Source: Pseudomonas putida (GTDB taxonomy: Bacteria; Pseudomonadota; Gammaproteobacteria; Pseudomonadales; Pseudomonadaceae). From it: a DNA stretch of 64,000 nt. Position numbers and translations under genes: made by a program. The notes beneath the pieces are model-generated. The model was not told where the DNA came from, searched no databases, and saw nothing but the letters and a program-made list of their open reading frames with translations. Location of the stretch: positions 124,001 through 188,000 of the forward strand of contig NZ_JAETZZ010000004.1 of NCBI RefSeq assembly GCF_022627325.1, in the 5' to 3' direction. This document shows, piece after piece, positions 19,574 through 31,701 of the stretch (within the stretch, counting starts at the first letter, position 1; the number at the start of each line of letters is the position of its first letter).

Positions 19574-21067
19574 CTACATCAGTCGCTTGCGCTCACTCGA
19601 CGGTGCGATGCCGAGGGACTCGCGGTACTTGGCGACGGTGCGACGGGCTACCTGGATGCCTTGTGCCTCCAGTAAACCAGCGATCTTGCTGTCACTCAAT
19701 GGCTTTTTCTGATTTTCCGCCGCAACCAGTTTCTTGATGATCGCGCGGATTGCCGTGGACGAGCATTCTCCGCCTTCGGAGGTGCTGACGTGGCTGGAGA
19801 AAAAGTATTTCAGTTCGTAGATGCCGCGTGGGGTGTGCATGAACTTCTGGGTGGTCACCCGCGAGATGGTCGACTCGTGCATGCCCACGGCTTCGGCGAT
19901 GTCATGCAACACCAACGGTTTCATGGCCTCGTCACCGTGGTCGAGGAAGCCGCGCTGATGCTCGACGATCTGCGTGGCGACTTTCATCAGCGTTTCGTTG
20001 CGGCTTTGCAGGCTCTTGATGAACCAGCGTGCTTCCTGCAACTGATTGCGCATGAAGGTGTTGTCGGCGCTGGTGTCGGCCCGGCGGACGAAGCCGGCGT
20101 ATTGCGGATTGACCCGCAGGCGCGGGATCGCTTCCTGGTTCAGTTCGACCAGCCAGCGATCACTGTCCTTGCGGACGATGACATCGGGCACCACGTATTC
20201 CGGCTCACTGGACTCGATTTGCGAACCTGGGCGCGGGTTGAGGCTCTGAACCAGCTCGATCACCTGGCGCAGTTCGTCTTCCTTGAGCTTCATGCGGCGC
20301 ATCAGCTGGCTGTAGTCGCGCCCGCCCAACAGGTCGATGAACTCGCTGACCAGGCGTTTGGCCTCGGCCATCCACGGTGTGTTGGCCGGGAGTTGGCGCA
20401 GTTGCAGCAACAGGCACTCGCCCAGGTTGCGCGCGCCGACACCTGCTGGCTCGAACTGCTGGATACGGTGCAGCACCGCTTCGACTTCGTCCAGTTCGAT
20501 GTCCAGCTCCGGATCGAAACCGGCGCAGATCTCTTCGATCGTGTCTTCCAGGTAACCCTGGCCGTTGATGCTGTCGATAAGGGTGACGGCGATCAGGCGG
20601 TCGGTATCGGACATCGGTGCCAGGTTCAATTGCCACAGCAGGTGGCTTTGCAGGCTTTCGCCGGCGGATGTGCGCGTGGTGAAGTCCCACTCGTCGTCAT
20701 CGTTGCTCGGCAGGCTGCTCGCGCTGGTCTGGTAGATGTCTTCCCAGGCCGTATCGACCGGAAGCTCATTGGGGATGCGCTCGTTCCACTCACCGTCCTC
20801 CAGGTTCTCGGCACTGGCGGTGCTTTCCTGAAAGCTGTTGTCCTGGACTTCGGCGGCCGGTTTGCTCTCGGCGTTGTCCGCCATCGGGTCGCTGTTGTCG
20901 AAGTCTTCGCCGTCTTCCTGACGTTCGAGCATCGGATTGGACTCCAGCGCTTCCTGGATTTCCTGCTGAAGGTCCAGGGTAGAGAGCTGGAGTAGGCGGA
21001 TGGCCTGTTGCAACTGCGGGGTCATCGTCAGTTGCTGGCCCATTTTTAGGACGAGCGATGGTTTCAT
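19574..21067 (-). CDS. rpoN: RNA polymerase sigma-54 factor
   Basis: RpoN recognises -24/-12 promoters and needs AAA+ activators such as GcsR encoded at 58 kb. The 497-residue protein starts [23 protein letters not shown] (the glutamine-rich activator-interacting region I). It has an acidic region II ([15 protein letters not shown]), and the RpoN box [10 protein letters not shown] at residues 474–483. ATG 21067 gives the family start; the open frame above it is not conserved. A 170-bp gap separates it from lptB, so it may have its own promoter. Confidence 0.98.
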   Translation of the reverse strand: MKPSLVLKMGQQLTMTPQLQQAIRLLQLSTLDLQQEIQEALESNPMLERQEDGEDFDNSDPMADNAESKPAAEVQDNSFQESTASAENLEDGEWNERIPNELPVDTAWEDIYQTSASSLPSNDDDEWDFTTRTSAGESLQSHLLWQLNLAPMSDTDRLIAVTLIDSINGQGYLEDTIEEICAGFDPELDIELDEVEAVLHRIQQFEPAGVGARNLGECLLLQLRQLPANTPWMAEAKRLVSEFIDLLGGRDYSQLMRRMKLKEDELRQVIELVQSLNPRPGSQIESSEPEYVVPDVIVRKDSDRWLVELNQEAIPRLRVNPQYAGFVRRADTSADNTFMRNQLQEARWFIKSLQSRNETLMKVATQIVEHQRGFLDHGDEAMKPLVLHDIAEAVGMHESTISRVTTQKFMHTPRGIYELKYFFSSHVSTSEGGECSSTAIRAIIKKLVAAENQKKPLSDSKIAGLLEAQGIQVARRTVAKYRESLGIAPSSERKRLM

Positions 21068-21239
21068 GGCAGGGGCTAATACCTTGTTCGCCGGCGCGCA
21101 TGCGCCATCCACTACACGAGGGCGCCGGAGCGCCAATTTCAAGCAAGTTTTATGCCTTAAATTGTAGCGTTTGCCTAGAGCACTGTAACAACTTAAGCCC
21201 ATTCAAGGCGCTAAATCAGTGCTCCAGGCGCGTCCTGAG

Positions 21240-21965
21240 TCAGAGCCGGAACTCGTGACCCAGGTAAACTTCCTTGACCAGTTCGTTGGCCAGGATGGTC
21301 TGCGCGTCGCCCTCGGCGATCAGTTGCCCGTCGTTGACGATGTAGGCGGTTTCGCAGATATCCAGGGTTTCACGCACGTTGTGGTCGGTGATCAGTACAC
21401 CGATACCCTTGGCCTTGAGGTGGTGGATGATCTGCTTGATGTCACCGACCGAAATCGGGTCGACGCCAGCGAAGGGTTCGTCCAGCAGGATGAACTTGGG
21501 GGCTGTCGCCAGGGCGCGTGCGATCTCGACACGACGACGTTCGCCGCCGGACAGGCTCATGCCGAGGTTGTCGCGGATGTGGCTGATGTGGAACTCCTGC
21601 AGCAGGCTCTCCAGCTCCTTGCGACGGCCCTCGCGGTCGAGTTCCTTGCGGGTTTCGAGGATGGCCATGATGTTGTCGGCCACCGACAGCTTGCGGAAGA
21701 TCGAGGCTTCTTGCGGCAGGTAGCCGATGCCGGCGCGTGCACGCCCATGCATGGGCTGGTGGCTGACATCCAGGTTGTCGATGAGGACGCGCCCCTGGTC
21801 GGCCTGTACCAGGCCGACGATCATGTAGAAGCAGGTGGTCTTGCCGGCGCCGTTGGGGCCTAGCAGGCCGACGATCTGACCGCTGTCGATAGACAGGCTG
21901 ACGTCACGCACGACTTGACGCCCTTTGTAGCTCTTGGCCAGGTGCTGGGCTTTGAGGGTTGCCAT
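21240..21965 (-). CDS. lptB: LPS export ATPase LptB
   Basis: LptB is the cytoplasmic ABC ATPase of the LptB2FG transporter that extracts LPS from the inner membrane. The 241-residue protein has Walker [10 protein letters not shown], the ABC signature LSGGERRR, Walker [15 protein letters not shown] and the His switch DHNVRE. It directly follows lptA, and its membrane partners lptF and lptG are at 44–46 kb in this same window. Confidence 0.98.
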   Translation of the reverse strand: MATLKAQHLAKSYKGRQVVRDVSLSIDSGQIVGLLGPNGAGKTTCFYMIVGLVQADQGRVLIDNLDVSHQPMHGRARAGIGYLPQEASIFRKLSVADNIMAILETRKELDREGRRKELESLLQEFHISHIRDNLGMSLSGGERRRVEIARALATAPKFILLDEPFAGVDPISVGDIKQIIHHLKAKGIGVLITDHNVRETLDICETAYIVNDGQLIAEGDAQTILANELVKEVYLGHEFRL

Positions 21966-22490
21966 TTACTCGGCCTTCTTCTTCGGCTGGATCACCATGT
22001 CGATGCGCTGACGTGGCTGAGTCACGTTGCCGCCGCGACCGGCGGTCGCAACCTGGGACTTGGTGTTGTAGACGATCTTTTCGCCTTCGGTGGTGTTGCC
22101 TTCGTTTTCGACCTTGGCGCGGTCGGTCAGAATCACTGTGTCCTTCTGCGCCTGATACTGGATGGTCACGGCCCAGCCTTTCATCTTGTCAGGCTTCGCA
22201 GCGCTCTGTTGCTGCTCGAAATAAGCCAGGTTGCCCACCGAAGTGACCACGTCGATGTCACCGTTGGCGGCGCGAGTCATGGTCACGGTATTGCCTTTGA
22301 TCATCATCGAGCCCTGAGTGATGATCACGTCACCGGTGTAGGTGGCTACGCCTTGCTTGTCGTCCAGGTGCGCGTTGTCGGCCTGGATGCGGATAGGCTG
22401 GTCACGGTCGGTCGGCAGGGCGAAGGCGCTCGCGCTTCCCAGTGCTGCGCTCAGGCTGAGCAAAAGGGGGAGGGTTTTAACGAGCCTCAT
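21966..22490 (-). CDS. lptA: LPS export periplasmic bridge protein LptA
   Basis: LptA oligomerises into the periplasmic bridge that carries LPS from LptC to LptD. The 174-residue product has a signal peptide (MRLVKTLPLLLSLSAALGSASAF region) and a beta-jellyroll OstA domain (RIQADNAHLDDKQGVATYTGDVIITQ). Its start overlaps the end of lptC by 14 bp, and its stop abuts lptB. Confidence 0.96.
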   Translation of the reverse strand: MRLVKTLPLLLSLSAALGSASAFALPTDRDQPIRIQADNAHLDDKQGVATYTGDVIITQGSMMIKGNTVTMTRAANGDIDVVTSVGNLAYFEQQQSAAKPDKMKGWAVTIQYQAQKDTVILTDRAKVENEGNTTEGEKIVYNTKSQVATAGRGGNVTQPRQRIDMVIQPKKKAE

Positions 22491-23049
22491 ACTGTCCTCT
22501 TACGTTAGAGAGCAGGTCCATCCTGCCTTCTTTCAAATACGCTTTCATTCCTTTGCCCGTAGTTGTGCCACCGGCGCCGTCGATTCTAACGGCTTGCTCG
22601 GTCTGCGCATATTGCTTCTGCGGGAACACGGTCATGCGTGAGCTGGTAATGATCGTTTCACGCTGCTTCTCATCGGTGCGGGCCACGCGCACCTTGTCGA
22701 TCAGCTCGACCTCGGTGCCGTCCGGGTTGACCTCGGCGCGCACGCTCTGGATGTGCCAGGGGTATTCGGTGCCCCGGTACATGTGCAGGTCGGGCGTGGT
22801 CACCAGTGTGACCTCGGTGGCCTTGAGGTGTTCGACCTTGTCGGCGGTCATTTCGTACTGCAGCTTGCCATCTGGCAAGAACTGCACGCTGTGGGCGTTG
22901 ATCGCATAATAGTCGATCGCGCTTTCGTCGACCTGAGCTACCGGCTTGTCGAGGAAGCTCTCGGGGCTGACATTCCAGTAGCCTATTGCCGCCAGCAGGG
23001 CGGCGATCACCGCGAGCAGCGCAATATTGCGGGCTTTCTTGCTGAACAT
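22477..23049 (-). CDS. lptC: LPS export bitopic membrane protein LptC
   Basis: LptC anchors the periplasmic LPS bridge to the LptB2FG complex. The 190-residue protein begins MFSKKARNIALLAVIAALLAAIGYW (one membrane anchor) and continues with a beta-jellyroll domain. ATG 23049 is chosen because the sequence above it is antisense-type and not conserved. It overlaps lptA and follows kdsC by 7 bp. Confidence 0.95.
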   Translation of the reverse strand: MFSKKARNIALLAVIAALLAAIGYWNVSPESFLDKPVAQVDESAIDYYAINAHSVQFLPDGKLQYEMTADKVEHLKATEVTLVTTPDLHMYRGTEYPWHIQSVRAEVNPDGTEVELIDKVRVARTDEKQRETIITSSRMTVFPQKQYAQTEQAVRIDGAGGTTTGKGMKAYLKEGRMDLLSNVRGQYEAR

Positions 23050-23056
23050 GGGCAAC

Positions 23057-23581
23057 CTACAGGTAGTTGGCGTTGGCAGCGTCCAGGGTGCCCTGGGCCT
23101 GCATGATAAGCTCGCAGAACTCGCGAGCGGCACCCTCGCCACCGCGTGCCTGGGTCACGCCGTCGGCGTGCTGGCGGACGAAGGGTGCGGCGTTGGCCAC
23201 GGCGATACCCAGGCCGACCTTGCGAATGACTGGCAGGTCTGGCAGGTCATCGCCCAGGTACGCGACCTGCTCATAGCTTAGGCCCAGTTCGGCGAGCAGG
23301 CCGTCGAGTACCACCAGTTTGTCCTCGCGGCCCTGGAACAGGTGGGGAATGCCGAGGTTTTTCGCGCGACGCTCGACCACCGGGGTCTTGCGCCCGCTGA
23401 TGATCGCCGTGGTCACCCCCGATGCCATCAGCATCTTGATGCCTTGGCCGTCGAGCGTGTTGAACGTCTTGAATTCGCTGCCATCTTCGAGGAAATAAAG
23501 GCGGCCATCGGTGAGCACGCCGTCCACATCGAACACGGCAAGCTTGATGGCCTTGCCGCGCTGCATCAGGTTCTGGGTCAT
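23057..23581 (-). CDS. kdsC: 3-deoxy-D-manno-octulosonate-8-phosphate phosphatase
   Basis: KdsC is a HAD-family phosphatase that converts KDO-8-phosphate to KDO for the LPS inner core. The nucleophile motif DVDGVLTDG is close to the N-terminus, and the metal-binding GDDLPDLPVI is near residue 115. The start at 23581 (MTQNLMQRGKAIKL) gives 174 residues; an ATG at 23596 right after the kdsD stop is an alternative. It is transcribed between kdsD and lptC. Confidence 0.95.
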   Translation of the reverse strand: MTQNLMQRGKAIKLAVFDVDGVLTDGRLYFLEDGSEFKTFNTLDGQGIKMLMASGVTTAIISGRKTPVVERRAKNLGIPHLFQGREDKLVVLDGLLAELGLSYEQVAYLGDDLPDLPVIRKVGLGIAVANAAPFVRQHADGVTQARGGEGAAREFCELIMQAQGTLDAANANYL

Positions 23582-23596
23582 TTGCGTCGTTCTCAT

Positions 23597-24571
23597 TTAC
23601 ATCACGCCTGCGCGCAGCAGGTCGTGCATGTTCAGGGCACCGACCGGGCGGTCGTCCTTGTCCACCACCACCAGGGCGCTGATCTTGTGGTCTTCCATGA
23701 TCTTCAGTGCTTCGGCGGCGAGCATCTCGGCGCGGGCTGTCTTGCCGTGCACGGTCATGACCTGGTCGATCAGGGTGGTGTGCACGTCGATGTTGCGGTC
23801 CAGGCTGCGGCGCAGGTCACCGTCGGTGAAGATGCCGGCCAGCTGGCCGTTCGCTTCGGCGACCACGGTCATGCCCAGGCCTTTGCGGGACATTTCGAGG
23901 AGGGCGTCCTTGAGCAGCGTGCCGCGTTGTACCTGAGGCAGGTCGGCACCCGCGTGCATGACGTTCTCGACCTTGAGCAGCAGGCGGCGGCCCAGCGCGC
24001 CACCGGGGTGCGAGAAGGCGAAATCTTCTGCGGTAAACCCGCGCGCTTCGAGCAGGGCGATGGCCAGGGCGTCGCCCAGCACCAGTGCTGCGGTGGTCGA
24101 TGAGGTGGGCGCCAGGTTCAGCGGGCACGCCTCATGGGCGACACGCGCGTCGAGGTTGACCTCGGCGGCCTGGGCCAGTGGCGAGTCGGGGTTGCCGGTC
24201 ATGCTGATGAGCTGGATGCCCAGGCGCTTGATCAGCGGCAGCAAGGTGACGATTTCGGCGGTGCTGCCGGAGTTGGACAGGGCCAGGATGACGTCGCCAC
24301 GGGTGATCATGCCCATGTCGCCATGGCTGGCTTCGGCCGGATGCACGAAAAACGCCGGCGTGCCGGTGCTGGCCAGGGTCGCGGCGATCTTGTTGCCGAT
24401 GTGCCCAGACTTGCCCATGCCGACCACAACGACGCGGCCCTTGCTCGCCAGGATCAGCTCGCAGGCCTTGACGAAGTTGGCATCGATGCTGGCCGTCAAA
24501 CCTTGTACGGCCTCGATTTCCAGGCGCAGGGTGCGCTGGGCGGACTGGATCAGCTCACTGGATTGGCTCAT
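23597..24571 (-). CDS. kdsD: D-arabinose 5-phosphate isomerase
   Basis: KdsD isomerises ribulose 5-phosphate to arabinose 5-phosphate, the first step towards KDO. The 324-residue protein has an N-terminal SIS sugar-isomerase domain (GKSGHIGNKIAATLASTGTPAFFVHPAEA stretch) and two C-terminal CBS domains. ATG 24571 (MSQSSELIQSAQ) is preferred; a TTG at 24583 is possible. It heads the minus-strand kds–lpt–rpoN–pts block and is divergent from mlaF across 247 bp. Confidence 0.95.
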   Translation of the reverse strand: MSQSSELIQSAQRTLRLEIEAVQGLTASIDANFVKACELILASKGRVVVVGMGKSGHIGNKIAATLASTGTPAFFVHPAEASHGDMGMITRGDVILALSNSGSTAEIVTLLPLIKRLGIQLISMTGNPDSPLAQAAEVNLDARVAHEACPLNLAPTSSTTAALVLGDALAIALLEARGFTAEDFAFSHPGGALGRRLLLKVENVMHAGADLPQVQRGTLLKDALLEMSRKGLGMTVVAEANGQLAGIFTDGDLRRSLDRNIDVHTTLIDQVMTVHGKTARAEMLAAEALKIMEDHKISALVVVDKDDRPVGALNMHDLLRAGVM

Positions 24572-24818
24572 GTCGAAAAGCAATGCCTGATGAAAAGGCG
24601 GCGATTATAGCCGCAATGGAAGAAAGCCTCACCCTTTCGATTGTGCAATGAAAAGACGTCGTAGCCTGTCGCTGGCCTGAACGACTCGCGCCATGGCCTT
24701 GGGGCCACCCTGTCAGCGGTGCTATAGTTCGCCGCTATTCGGCCCGCCGGGGGCGCGTGTGTCTTCACGATGAGGGCCGGCGTCCATTAGGACATGGCTG
24801 TACTAGCAAGGAGTCTAG

Positions 24819-25628
24819 ATGAGTGTGGATAGCGCCTACGCGGTCGAGTTGAAGGGCGTCACCTTCAAGCGCGGTTCGCGCAGCATTTTCAGCAATGTCG
24901 ACATACGCATTCCGCGTGGCAAGGTCACCGGCATCATGGGGCCGTCCGGGTGCGGCAAGACCACGCTGCTGCGCCTGATGGGCGCGCAGTTGCGTCCGTC
25001 CGTTGGTGAAGTCTGGGTCGCCGGGCAGAACCTGCCGAGCCTGTCGCGCAGCGACCTGTTCGATGCGCGCAAGCAGATGGGCGTACTGTTCCAGAGCGGT
25101 GCGCTGTTCACCGACCTCGATGTGTTCGAGAACGTCGCTTTCCCGCTGCGCGTGCACACCCAGTTGTCGGACGAGATGATCCGCGACATCGTGTTGATGA
25201 AACTGCAGGCCGTGGGTTTGCGCGGTGCCATCGATCTGATGCCCGACGAACTGTCCGGTGGCATGAAGCGACGTGTGGCGCTGGCCCGGGCGATTGCGCT
25301 CGATCCGCAGATACTGATGTATGACGAGCCGTTCGTCGGCCAGGACCCGATCGCCATGGGGGTACTGGTGCGCCTGATCCGATTGCTCAATGACGCGCTG
25401 GGTATCACCAGCATCGTGGTATCCCACGACCTGGCCGAAACCGCCAGCATCGCCGACTACATCTACGTGGTCGGTGACGGCCAGGTGCTGGGCCAGGGTA
25501 CGCCCGATGAGCTGATGGGCTCGGACAATCCGCGCATTCGCCAGTTCATGAAGGGCGATCCGGACGGCCCTGTGCCATTCCATTTCCCTGCGCCAGACTA
25601 CCGCGCCGATTTGTTGGGGGCGCGTTGA
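24819..25628 (+). CDS. mlaF: Phospholipid/toluene-tolerance ABC transporter ATPase
   Basis: MlaF (Ttg2A) is the ATPase of the MlaFEDB inner-membrane complex that moves phospholipids to or from the periplasmic carrier MlaC to keep the outer membrane asymmetric. The 269-residue protein has Walker [10 protein letters not shown], signature LSGGMKRR and Walker [19 protein letters not shown] precedes ATG 24819. The operon was first recognised in P. putida as ttg2, needed for toluene tolerance. Confidence 0.96.
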   Translation: MSVDSAYAVELKGVTFKRGSRSIFSNVDIRIPRGKVTGIMGPSGCGKTTLLRLMGAQLRPSVGEVWVAGQNLPSLSRSDLFDARKQMGVLFQSGALFTDLDVFENVAFPLRVHTQLSDEMIRDIVLMKLQAVGLRGAIDLMPDELSGGMKRRVALARAIALDPQILMYDEPFVGQDPIAMGVLVRLIRLLNDALGITSIVVSHDLAETASIADYIYVVGDGQVLGQGTPDELMGSDNPRIRQFMKGDPDGPVPFHFPAPDYRADLLGAR

Positions 25629-26425
25629 TGCGCAGAAAATCCTTGCTTGAACGTATCCGCCTGTTCGGCCGCTCGGCGATCGACGTGTTGGCCGTGCTCG
25701 GGCGTTCCTGCCTGTTCCTGTTCCATGCACTGGTCGGTCGTGGCGGCATCGGCGGCGGCTTCCAGCTGCTGACCAAGCAGCTGTACTCGGTGGGCGTGCT
25801 GTCGCTGGCGATCGTCGCGGTGTCCGGTGTGTTCATCGGCATGGTGCTGGCACTGCAGGGTTACAGCATTCTGACCAAGTACGGTTCGGAGCAGGCGGTG
25901 GGGCAGATGGTCGCCCTGACCCTGCTGCGCGAGCTGGGGCCGGTGGTCACTGCCTTGCTGTTCGCCGGCCGGGCAGGTTCGGCGCTGACCGCCGAAATCG
26001 GCAACATGAAGTCCACCGAGCAGCTGTCGAGCCTCGAAATGATCGGTGTCGACCCGCTCAAGTACATCGTTGCGCCGCGCCTTTGGGCCGGTTTCATTTC
26101 GTTGCCGCTGCTGGCGCTGATCTTCAGCGTGGTCGGCATCTGGGGCGGCTCGTGGGTCGCCGTGGACTGGCTGGGCGTCTACGAAGGCTCGTTCTGGGCC
26201 AACATGCAGAACAGCGTTTCCTTTACCGATGACGTGCTCAACGGGCTGGTCAAGAGCCTGGTGTTCGCCTTCGTCACGACCTGGATCGCCGTATTCCAAG
26301 GGTATGACTGCGAGCCCACCTCAGAAGGGATCAGCCGTGCCACCACCAAGACCGTGGTTTATGCCTCGTTGGCTGTCCTGGGTCTGGACTTTATTCTGAC
26401 CGCCTTGATGTTTGGAGATTTCTGA
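25628..26425 (+). CDS. mlaE: Phospholipid ABC transporter permease MlaE
   Basis: MlaE (Ttg2B) is the integral permease of the Mla complex. The 265-residue protein has an amphipathic N-terminal helix and about five membrane segments (for example [20 protein letters not shown]), with the family motif [22 protein letters not shown] 25628 overlaps the mlaF stop and its own stop overlaps mlaD, so the three are coupled. Confidence 0.96.
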   Translation: MRRKSLLERIRLFGRSAIDVLAVLGRSCLFLFHALVGRGGIGGGFQLLTKQLYSVGVLSLAIVAVSGVFIGMVLALQGYSILTKYGSEQAVGQMVALTLLRELGPVVTALLFAGRAGSALTAEIGNMKSTEQLSSLEMIGVDPLKYIVAPRLWAGFISLPLLALIFSVVGIWGGSWVAVDWLGVYEGSFWANMQNSVSFTDDVLNGLVKSLVFAFVTTWIAVFQGYDCEPTSEGISRATTKTVVYASLAVLGLDFILTALMFGDF

Positions 26426-26910
26426 TGCAAAACCGCACCCTGGAAATCGGTGTCGGCCTGTTCCTTTTGGCCGGGATCCTGGCGTTGCTGCTGCTGGCCC
26501 TGCGTGTCAGCGGGCTATCGGCCAGCCCGAGCAGCGATACCTACAAAGTTTACGCCTACTTCGACAATATCGCCGGTTTGACGGTCAGAGCTAAAGTGAC
26601 CATGGCGGGTGTGACGATCGGCAAGGTCACCGCCATCGATCTGGACCGTGATTCCTACACTGGCCGGGTGACCCTGCAGTTGGACAGCAAAGTCGACAAC
26701 CTGCCGACAGACTCCACTGCTTCGATCCTGACCGCCGGTCTGCTTGGCGAGAAATACATCGGTATCAGTGTCGGCGGCGAGGAAGAGGTGCTCAAGGATG
26801 GCGCAACCATCCATGACACCCAGTCGGCGCTGGTACTGGAAGATCTGATTGGCAAGTTCCTGCTCAACACCGTGAGCAAGGAACCGAAAGAAGCACAACC
26901 GGCTAATTAA
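26425..26910 (+). CDS. mlaD: Phospholipid-binding MCE protein MlaD
   Basis: MlaD (Ttg2C) has one N-terminal membrane anchor (IGVGLFLLAGILALLLLALRV) and a periplasmic MCE domain (NIAGLTVRAKVTMAGVTIGKV … LLGEKYIGI). In the complex it forms a hexameric ring with a lipid channel. It is 161 residues long, as usual for the family. It overlaps the mlaE stop by one base. Confidence 0.96.
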   Translation: MQNRTLEIGVGLFLLAGILALLLLALRVSGLSASPSSDTYKVYAYFDNIAGLTVRAKVTMAGVTIGKVTAIDLDRDSYTGRVTLQLDSKVDNLPTDSTASILTAGLLGEKYIGISVGGEEEVLKDGATIHDTQSALVLEDLIGKFLLNTVSKEPKEAQPAN

Positions 26911-26919
26911 GGAGTTTCC

Positions 26920-27573
26920 ATGATTTCGATCCTGCGACGTGGCCTGCTGGTCCTGCTGGCGGCCTTCCCTCTGCTGGCATTGGCAGCGCCCGGGCAGTCT
27001 CCGCACGAGGTGGTGCAGGGCACGACCAACGAATTGCTGGGTGACCTCAAATCCAACAAGGAGCAGTACAAGTCCAACCCGAAGGCCTTCTACGATGCGC
27101 TCAATCGCATCCTGGGCCCGGTGGTCGATGCCGACGGCATCTCGAAAAGCATCATGACCGTGAAGTACTCGCGCAAGGCCACGCCTGAGCAGATGCAGCG
27201 CTTTCAGGAAAACTTCAAGCGCAGCCTGATGCAGTTCTATGGCAACGCCCTGCTGGAGTACAACAACCAGGGCATTACCGTCGACCCGGCCCAGGCCGAT
27301 AACGGCAAGCGTGCCAGCGTTGGCATGAAGGTGACTGGCAACAATGGCGCCGTCTACCCGGTGCAGTACACCCTGGAAAACCACGGTGGCGAGTGGAAGG
27401 TACGTAACGTCATCGTCAACGGTATCAACGTCGGCAAGCTGTTCCGCGACCAGTTCGCCGACGCCATGCAGCGCAACGGCAACGACCTGGACAAGACCAT
27501 CGACGGCTGGGCCGGCGAAGTGGCCAAGGCCAAGGAAGCTGCCGACTCTTCGACCGAAAAGGCCGTTAAATGA
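26920..27573 (+). CDS. mlaC: Periplasmic phospholipid carrier MlaC
   Basis: MlaC (Ttg2D) shuttles single phospholipids between the MlaA–porin complex of the outer membrane and MlaFEDB. A signal peptide (GLLVLLAAFPLLALAAPG) is followed by the Ttg2 domain. It is 217 residues, and GGAG lies just before ATG 26920. Its stop overlaps mlaB by 4 bp. Confidence 0.95.
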   Translation: MISILRRGLLVLLAAFPLLALAAPGQSPHEVVQGTTNELLGDLKSNKEQYKSNPKAFYDALNRILGPVVDADGISKSIMTVKYSRKATPEQMQRFQENFKRSLMQFYGNALLEYNNQGITVDPAQADNGKRASVGMKVTGNNGAVYPVQYTLENHGGEWKVRNVIVNGINVGKLFRDQFADAMQRNGNDLDKTIDGWAGEVAKAKEAADSSTEKAVK

Positions 27574-27872
27574 GTGAGGGTGGCGTGAGCATGGCCGAGC
27601 CGGGCGTGTTGCGCCTGGTCGGTGTACTGGATTACCGCAGCGGCCCCGCCTTGCGCAAGCAAGGCAAGGCGTTGATCGAGGCATCCCGCGAGCCACGCCT
27701 TGTCATCGACTGCACCGCGGTGGAAAAATCTTCCAGTGTCGGCCTGTCGCTGCTCCTGGCGTTCATCCGCGATGGCCAAGCCGGCGGCAAGGCCTGTGAG
27801 GTACGCGGGATGCCCGACGACATGCGGGAAATCGCCGAGGTGTATGACCTCGATGAAGTGCTGGCGAGCTGA
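27570..27872 (+). CDS. mlaB: STAS-domain protein MlaB
   Basis: MlaB is a small cytoplasmic STAS-domain protein that binds MlaF and stabilises the transporter. The 100-residue product has the STAS pattern LRLVGVLDYRSGPALRKQG, LVIDCTAVEKSSSVGLSLLLAF. The initiator at 27570 overlaps mlaC; ATG 27591 is an in-frame alternative. It ends the mla operon and a terminator follows. Confidence 0.92.
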   Translation: MSEGGVSMAEPGVLRLVGVLDYRSGPALRKQGKALIEASREPRLVIDCTAVEKSSSVGLSLLLAFIRDGQAGGKACEVRGMPDDMREIAEVYDLDEVLAS

Positions 27873-27892
27873 TGGCTTGCCACTGATTGGAG

Positions 27893-27946
27893 GCCCCTCG
27901 GTCAGCGCACGCCCTCGGTGGGCTTCGCAGGCGAGGGGCTTTTTTG
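27893..27946 (+). terminator. Intrinsic terminator after mlaB
   Basis: GCCCCTCG at 27893–27900 pairs with CGAGGGGC at 27932–27939, and six T's follow immediately. The loop contains its own small GCCC/GGGC stem. It separates mla from ibaG–murA. Confidence 0.8.
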
Positions 27947-27991
27947 TATGATGGCCGACCCGTGCGCATCGGGCGCCGATTGAGGTTGAGC

Positions 27992-29520
<1,529 letters not shown>

Positions 29521-29611
29521 TGCCTCGTCGGCGCAAGGATGCGCCCATTGAATTGAACACGGCCGGGTCGATGACCGGGCCGGTTGTAGCCGCTTAAGGA
29601 CCGACGTTCCA

Positions 29612-30247
29612 ATGTTGACCATCGCGCTTTCCAAAGGCCGCATCCTCGACGATACCCTGCCGTTGCTGGCCGAGGCCGGTATCGTGCCGACCGAGAATCC
29701 GGACAAGAGCCGCAAGCTGATCATTCCCACCACCCAGGACGACGTACGGCTGCTGATCGTGCGCGCCACCGACGTGCCGACTTACGTCGAGCATGGTGCC
29801 GCCGACCTCGGTGTGGCAGGCAAGGACGTGCTGATGGAGTACGGCGGCCAGGGCTTGTATGAGCCGCTGGACCTGCAGATCGCCCGCTGCAAGCTGATGA
29901 CCGCAGGCGTGGTCGGTGCGCCCGAGCCCAAGGGCCGCCTGCGCGTTGCCACCAAGTTCGTCAACGTAGCCAAGCGCTATTACGCCGAGCAAGGTCGCCA
30001 GGTCGACATCATCAAGCTGTACGGTTCGATGGAACTGGCGCCGCTGATCAACCTCGCCGACAAGATCATCGACGTCGTCGACACCGGCAACACGCTGCGC
30101 GCCAACGGCCTGGAGCCCCAGGACCTGATCGCCACGATCAGCTCGCGCCTGGTGGTCAACAAGGCGTCCATGAAGATGCAGCACGCCCGCATCCAGAGCC
30201 TGATCGACACCCTGCGTCAAGCTGTCGAATCGCGACACCGCGGCTGA
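29612..30247 (+). CDS. hisG: ATP phosphoribosyltransferase, short form
   Basis: HisG catalyses the first step of histidine biosynthesis. The 211-residue protein is the short form (starts [19 protein letters not shown]) that lacks the C-terminal allosteric domain. Enzymes of this type work as hetero-octamers with HisZ, which is not in this window. It is followed by hisD and hisC. Confidence 0.96.
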   Translation: MLTIALSKGRILDDTLPLLAEAGIVPTENPDKSRKLIIPTTQDDVRLLIVRATDVPTYVEHGAADLGVAGKDVLMEYGGQGLYEPLDLQIARCKLMTAGVVGAPEPKGRLRVATKFVNVAKRYYAEQGRQVDIIKLYGSMELAPLINLADKIIDVVDTGNTLRANGLEPQDLIATISSRLVVNKASMKMQHARIQSLIDTLRQAVESRHRG

Positions 30248-30373
30248 CTCGAACGCGCGACCTCTGCTGTCGCGCCCGTCTATCCGCGTCATAGCCACTT
30301 TTCTCGGGTGCCCGCGCGGATGGACTGGTAGCCTAGGGCGCCTGAGCATTCGCTAATAATCGAGGCCCTCGCC

Positions 30374-31699
30374 ATGACCGTGTCCACTGCAATTGCCCGT
30401 CTCAACGCCGCTGATCCGGATTTCGCCCGACATCTGGATCATCTGCTGAGCTGGGAAAGTGTGTCCGATGACGCGGTCAACCAGCGCGTGCTCGACATCA
30501 TCAAGGCCGTGCGTGAGCGCGGCGATGCGGCGCTGGTGGAGTTTACCCAGCGTTTCGACGGCGTTGCCGCCAACAGCATCGATGACCTGATCCTGGGTCG
30601 CGAGCGCCTGGAACTGGCCCTGACCCGCATCACCGACGCCCAGCGTACAGCCCTTGAGAAAGCCGCCGAGCGCGTGCGTATCTACCACGAGCGGCAGAAG
30701 CAGGACTCCTGGCAGTACACCGAGGCCGACGGTACCGTATTGGGTCAGAAGGTGACCCCGCTCGATCGCGCCGGCTTGTATGTACCTGGCGGTAAAGCGT
30801 CCTACCCGTCGTCGGTACTGATGAACGCCATCCCGGCCAAGGTCGCGGGTGTGGCTGAAGTGGTCATGGTGGTGCCGACGCCGCGCGGTGAAGTCAACGA
30901 GCTGGTACTGGCTGCTGCCTGCATTGCAGGTGTCGACCGCGTGTTCACCGTGGGTGGTGCTCAAGCAGTTGCGGCCCTGGCCTATGGCACCGAGAGCGTG
31001 CCCCAGGTGGACAAGATCGTCGGCCCAGGCAACATCTACGTGGCCACCGCCAAGCGTCACGTATTTGGCCAGGTTGGTATCGACATGATCGCCGGCCCTT
31101 CGGAAATCCTCGTGGTGTGCGACGGCCAGACGGACCCCGACTGGATCGCCATGGACCTGTTCTCCCAGGCCGAACACGACGAAGACGCCCAGGCCATCCT
31201 GGTCAGCCCGGATGCTGAGTTCCTCGACCGTGTGGCCGCCAGTATCGACAAGCTGATGCCAACCATGGAGCGCGCCGAGATCATCGAGAAATCGATCAAT
31301 GGCCGGGGCGCGTTGATCCAGGTGCGCGACATGCAGCAAGCCATCGAGGTGGCCAATCGTATCGCCCCTGAACACCTGGAACTGTCGGTCGCCAATCCGC
31401 AGGCCTGGCTGGGGCAGATCCGGCACGCCGGCGCTATCTTCATGGGCCGTCACACCAGCGAGGCGCTCGGCGACTACTGCGCCGGCCCCAACCATGTGCT
31501 GCCGACGTCCGGTACCGCGCGTTTCTCGTCGCCGCTGGGTGTTTATGACTTCCAGAAGCGTTCGTCGATCATCTTCTGCTCCGAGCAGGGTGCTTCCGAG
31601 CTGGGCCACACCGCCTCGGTCCTGGCCCGTGGCGAGTCCCTGACCGCCCACGCCCGCAGCGCCGAATACCGTATCCTGACCCAAGACAAGGGGAACTGA
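30374..31699 (+). CDS. hisD: Histidinol dehydrogenase
   Basis: HisD is the zinc- and NAD-dependent enzyme that oxidises histidinol to histidine in the last two steps of the pathway. The 441-residue protein has [17 protein letters not shown], the [20 protein letters not shown] block and the [13 protein letters not shown] motif. ATG 30374 matches the family start. hisC follows after 2 bp. Confidence 0.97.
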   Translation: MTVSTAIARLNAADPDFARHLDHLLSWESVSDDAVNQRVLDIIKAVRERGDAALVEFTQRFDGVAANSIDDLILGRERLELALTRITDAQRTALEKAAERVRIYHERQKQDSWQYTEADGTVLGQKVTPLDRAGLYVPGGKASYPSSVLMNAIPAKVAGVAEVVMVVPTPRGEVNELVLAAACIAGVDRVFTVGGAQAVAALAYGTESVPQVDKIVGPGNIYVATAKRHVFGQVGIDMIAGPSEILVVCDGQTDPDWIAMDLFSQAEHDEDAQAILVSPDAEFLDRVAASIDKLMPTMERAEIIEKSINGRGALIQVRDMQQAIEVANRIAPEHLELSVANPQAWLGQIRHAGAIFMGRHTSEALGDYCAGPNHVLPTSGTARFSSPLGVYDFQKRSSIIFCSEQGASELGHTASVLARGESLTAHARSAEYRILTQDKGN

Positions 31700-31701
31700 G
31701 C